Position numbers and translations under genes: made by a program. From Patiria miniata (taxonomy: Eukaryota; Echinodermata; Asteroidea; Valvatida; Asterinidae): a stretch of 64,000 bases of DNA. Position 1 is the first letter of the stretch, and every line of letters starts with the position of its first letter. Positions 60,401 through 64,000 of this stretch are shown piece by piece. Location of the stretch: assembly GCF_015706575.1 (NCBI RefSeq), contig NW_024037062.1, positions 6,444,811 through 6,508,810 on the forward strand, read 5' to 3'. The notes beneath the pieces are model-generated. The model ran no database searches and was not told the origin of the DNA. It saw only the letters and a program-made list of their open reading frames with translations.

Positions 60401-61294
60401 TGATATCAGCCAGCTGTATTCATGCAATGCATGCGATATGCACGCCACTTTACCACCATCATACCATGCATGGTAAAGACATTACACTCAGCAAGTTATT
60501 GTTCCCCAAATTGCGGCAGTAACTTGAATATCCTTTCTTCTAAATATCGCACAGATAGCATGTGAACAAACATTGGGCACTGCGGCTAAATGCATGCATG
60601 TCAAGAACCGGTGTCACATGAAAATCCGACTCCTATGAAAATCGGACCCCTTTTCCCTATTATTGGTTAATCCCTCTCACGTGACCGGTCACTTTCCTAA
60701 ATACCATACTTACGCATGCGCGATATTACCAATGAGTCCGAGTTTCATAGAAAGGTAAATTCACGCTACACCGGTCACGCAATGCGCGCAAAAAGAAAGG
60801 TCACGCGTATGCAAATTAGGCATAGAATACTTTATAAGCCAATGAAAAGTTTCGCCCTGGCGTGAGGATACACGCCTAGGGCACACCTGGCGTGCGCGTA
60901 ATTAAGTACGTGCTTCATTGAACGCTGCCTGAAAATTATACATTTTGGGGTCATGCACTCTTGATCCCCGCCAGTGTATGTATTGCGCGTTGCGCGTTTA
61001 AATTTATACATTTCTATTTTCTAGGTCACGTCCACAATGGGGACAATGGCCTTGTTTAGTAAAACAAATGACGTTATTTGCCATGATGTACAGTGTATAT
61101 GAATATTTGAAATTAGCACGCGAAGGGTAATATGTTCTCAATTGTTAAACAAATATAACAGGAGGATGGCTGTAGCACCCATTCAACAACCCCTCCGTGG
61201 AAATGGGAGGGTTGTTTATTATTAAAATATCTGGCCGATAGAACAAAGGATACTGAAAACAATGTGCAACCTTGTTATAATCCATGCTTTCTTT
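60401..61294. other. Intergenic with a promoter-like cluster
   Basis: ATGCAAAT (60,809-60,816) lies 14 bases before TTTATAA (60,831-60,837), with CCAAT nearby. No histone or snRNA gene follows. Otherwise unremarkable. Confidence 0.3.
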
Positions 61295-61945
61295 CGAAGT
61301 TCAGTTGTCGTTGGACGCACAAATTGTCCAAAGCTCTTGATGACCGTTGTCCATCGATTATAATCAGAACTCGGCCCCTGCCCGAATCCCGAGAATAACG
61401 GTGTTAACGAAAACAGTGACATGTCCAAAATTCAGTTGTGGTTGGACGCAAAATATGTCCAACGTGATGACTGCTGTCCACCGATAAAAATCAGAATTCG
61501 GCCCCTGCCCGAATCCCGAGAATAACGGTGTTAACGAAAACAGTGACATGTCCGAAGTTCAGTTGTGGTTGGACGCAAGAAAAATGTCCAACTTGATGAC
61601 CGCTGTCCACCGATAATAATCACAATTCGGCCCCTGCCCGAATCCCGAGAATAGCGGTGTTAACGAAAACAGTGACATGTCCGAAGTTCAGTTGTGGTTG
61701 GACGCAAGAAAAATGTCCAACTTGATGACCGCTGTCCACCGATAATAATCAAAATTCGGCCCCTGCCCGAATCCCGAGAATAACGGTGTTAAAGAAAACA
61801 GTGACATGTCCGAAGATCAGTTGTGGTTGGACACAAGAAAAATGTCCAACTTGATGACCGCTGTCCACCGATTATAATCACAATTCGGCCCCTGCCCGAA
61901 TCCCGAGAATAACGGTGTTAACGAAAACAGTGACATGTCCGCTTT
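61295..61945. repeat. Minisatellite of about 127 bp, five units
   Basis: Units contain TTCAGTTGTGGTTGGACGCA, CTGTCCACCGATAATAATCA, CGGCCCCTGCCCGAATCCCG and ACGGTGTTAACGAAAACAGT. Units 3-5 are nearly identical; unit 1 is most diverged. Confidence 0.95.
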
Positions 61946-62799
61946 TTGCCGAAATGAGGGTCCGGTAACCTAAGTGGTGGTGGTCGTCGTGTTTCGGACC
62001 GTCCCAGCTCATCAGACGTTTCTCCACACAGTTCAATTTAGAGGGGGAACAAAACCTGTATCCATCATGACCGCGCACTGGCCTGTATCTTGATCAACTT
62101 ATGAAGATTGTGAAATGAAGACCTTGAAATGAATTCCATGGCTGCCCTTCGTGCAATCACGGTTAGAAGTTCCCGTCCTCATGTAACCAGGTCGGGTTTC
62201 AGTACTTACTTTTACCCGACAGGTTCCTTACTCCATGTACTCCAGCATTCATTTCATAACTTTTGTAACTTCGTGTTTATGTCATTTTACATGTGAGCAG
62301 CCATTGCGATCATGCTTTTTGCCAAGCGCCCTCTCGCGGCCAACTAAACTTTTTTTTAACAGCGCGCGCCGCCTAGAATTTTGCTCAACTATGCGATGGG
62401 CGTAGCGAGCATGCGAGTTTTACATTCCACCGCGCTTTGTTTAAGAGGAATAGTTGACATTCCGGGCGTTTCGGTATATTTTTCTTGTAGGGTTAGGTCC
62501 AAAATATTGTTGATTCCGTTCCAACTCTGCTTTGGGTTGACATCTATCTGCCTGGTTCTGCTCCTGCTTTGCGACCAGCATTGCACACTCCACTTTTTCT
62601 GCTAGATTTGGGTGCGGCTCCCCGATAGCATCAATATAATTTTATATCCGGCGTTGCCGGCATTGCATTTTGCAATATGTTTGCTGCTTCTACATCGATT
62701 TTAACATCGGACACGGAGTAGGCATGAGCGTAGACCATCCCAAGTGATAATATCCTTGGAGCTACTTCATTAGCCTATTTTCCTATTTGACTGTCGTTT
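61946..62799. other. Intergenic, no gene supported
   Basis: Open frames of up to 74 codons show no recognisable protein. Confidence 0.45.
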
Positions 62800-63130
62800 T
62801 TATGGACCCAACAAAGTTCTGTTTTTATATACCCAACAAAGTTCTGTTTTTATATACCCAACAAAGTTCTGTTTTTATATACTCACCAAAGTTCCTAATA
62901 TAATTCTTTTTGTAAATACTGTACCTGATCATTTGTATATATATTGTCTCATATTTGTGCGATAAATAAAACATTTCATATTTGTGAGACAGCAGAAAAC
63001 ATTCGCTCTACCCAAATCATTTTTTTAGTGGAACCCCTCGGTTAAAAGGAGAGTGCCACATTTTTAACTAACTAATTCCACTCTCCCCGGTTACACTTGG
63101 CGTAGTCGGCAGGATAGCTTTGCTATCCAC
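62640..63130 (+). mobile_element. Possible LTR-retroelement fossil (LTR end plus primer-binding-like site)
   Basis: A region with an AATAAA signal (about 62,965) and a CCCCGGTTACA terminus is followed at once by TTGGCGTAGTCGGCAGGA, which resembles the leader or primer-binding site of Gypsy/BEL-type elements. No coding part and no second LTR seen in the window. Start uncertain; probably an old broken copy. Confidence 0.3.
62800..62895. repeat. 27 bp tandem repeat, about four units
   Basis: Units read TATACCCAACAAAGTTCTGT followed by TTTTATA; lies within the possible LTR. Confidence 0.95.
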
Positions 63131-64000
63131 TTTATTTTAGATTTGGGAGCGAAATTGGATATATTAAATCAGGGCTAAATGGCAGTCAAATATATAGGGA
63201 ATTCGCCTGGCACGGATGAGACCGGGAGCTCTGTGGCGTCGTTCTGCCCATGACGATTGGGTACCAGACCAGGTAGACTAAGGTGGGGTGTACTGGCCCA
63301 GGTTCCTGCCGCCTTCCTTCCTTGGTGCCATCTTGAAAGAAGAACTGCCAGCTGAGAACCACTGACTGACCTCCAGAGTGAGCTGCAGGAGTGTGTCATC
63401 TGCTGCCATTAGACGCCACTGAACTGTCTTCTTTTGGCGAAATCCAAAAACAGAACTCCTTCCATCTTGGTGGCCGTCCATCGAACTGACAGCGACGATG
63501 GGTCTCTGGAGCGGGCTGTAGTAGCTTCATTTTCATATTTTTGCTGGTGGTGGTAATATTTCTTGCTTGTTGTGATTCATTGCATTATTATTGTTCTCTG
63601 AAAATCTAGAAAAAAGACTGAGAACACAACGAAATTTTACCTGTGAAACACATATTGTGCCTGCTTATACACACTGTAGCGTAGAGTTGGACGGTTCCAA
63701 AGCTTTTTTATTTTTAGTATTTTAATTGTTATTTCAATATGCACTGCTCCTTTATAGCTCAATATTCTTCCTCTCATAGTAATGGTTGTATTTATTTCAA
63801 CATTACCTTTTTGGCTTATTGAGGAAGTGCTTGGAATTCTTGATATTTTTAATGGAGCTCTGTTACAATGATTCTTGTTGAACATCTTGTCTTTTATATT
63901 TTTCTGTGCATGCAGATTTGGGACATACTTCCACTTGGGTGACTACGTTCATGCCATCCATCCCTTCTTCCACCCCGTGATTCACTTGTCATTTAGTTGC
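63131..64000. other. Right edge, no gene supported
   Basis: GC-richer stretch at 63,190-63,520 with minus-strand open frames I do not recognise. The last 90 bases after an AG at 63,917 are open (RFGTYFHLGDYVHAIHPFF) and could start an exon that continues outside the window. Confidence 0.3.

Noticed and set aside
63917-64000. 5' end of an exon at the right edge
   Set aside because: An AG and 28 open codons are too little without similarity or a donor in view.

Overview
The window is eukaryotic nuclear DNA from an animal. It has spliced genes with GT-AG introns, low gene density, LINE fragments, many terminal-inverted-repeat (TIR) DNA elements and abundant tandem repeats. The SET/tyrosine-recombinase gene, the long G- and C-tracts next to repeats, the ACATGT simple repeats and the Tx1-like LINE fit a marine invertebrate, possibly an invertebrate deuterostome. 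The species cannot be fixed from the sequence. One 500-base run of N (2,912-3,411) is an assembly gap.

The centrepiece is a plus-strand gene at about 4.1-22.3 kb. Six exons join in one frame with matching intron phases. They encode a KMT5A-like SET domain, split by a 10.6 kb intron, then a giant exon with about 24 copies of a roughly 31-residue repeat, an acidic linker, two zinc-finger-like motifs and a Crypton-type tyrosine recombinase (YR) domain. A short DAES-rich acidic exon and a C-terminal Myb-like exon follow. From the first usable ATG the model is 1,684 codons plus stop. I read it as a histone-methyltransferase/recombinase fusion, either a Crypton-like transposon gene or its domesticated descendant.

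The large SET intron holds an 87/77 bp minisatellite in three blocks. Between the second and third block lies a Russian doll of DNA transposons: a 5.0 kb outer element with GTTACGGAC repeats, a 2.2 kb PIF/Harbinger-like element inside it with a TTA target duplication, and a 0.86 kb element inside that. Downstream of the gene (23.9-32.3 kb) the coding repeat has escaped and expanded into three non-coding arrays separated by related AT-rich spacers, forming a macro-tandem. A 445 bp satellite (32.5-33.9 kb) follows.

The right half is mostly non-coding. On the minus strand a candidate signal-peptide exon (51.2-51.0 kb) and an F5/8-type-C (discoidin) exon (37.75-37.62 kb) have compatible phases and may belong to one secreted-protein gene. 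Its putative intron would contain a decayed gene of a multicopy PIN-like family flanked by inverted repeats (46.3-49.3 kb), a hAT element with a perfect 8 bp target duplication (42.07-42.82 kb) and a 5'-truncated CR1/L2-group LINE (38.3-40.1 kb). Further right lie a Tx1-like LINE fragment, a T2/Kolobok MITE, a MITE with a 10 bp duplication, several minisatellites, and at the far end a possible LTR-type fossil.
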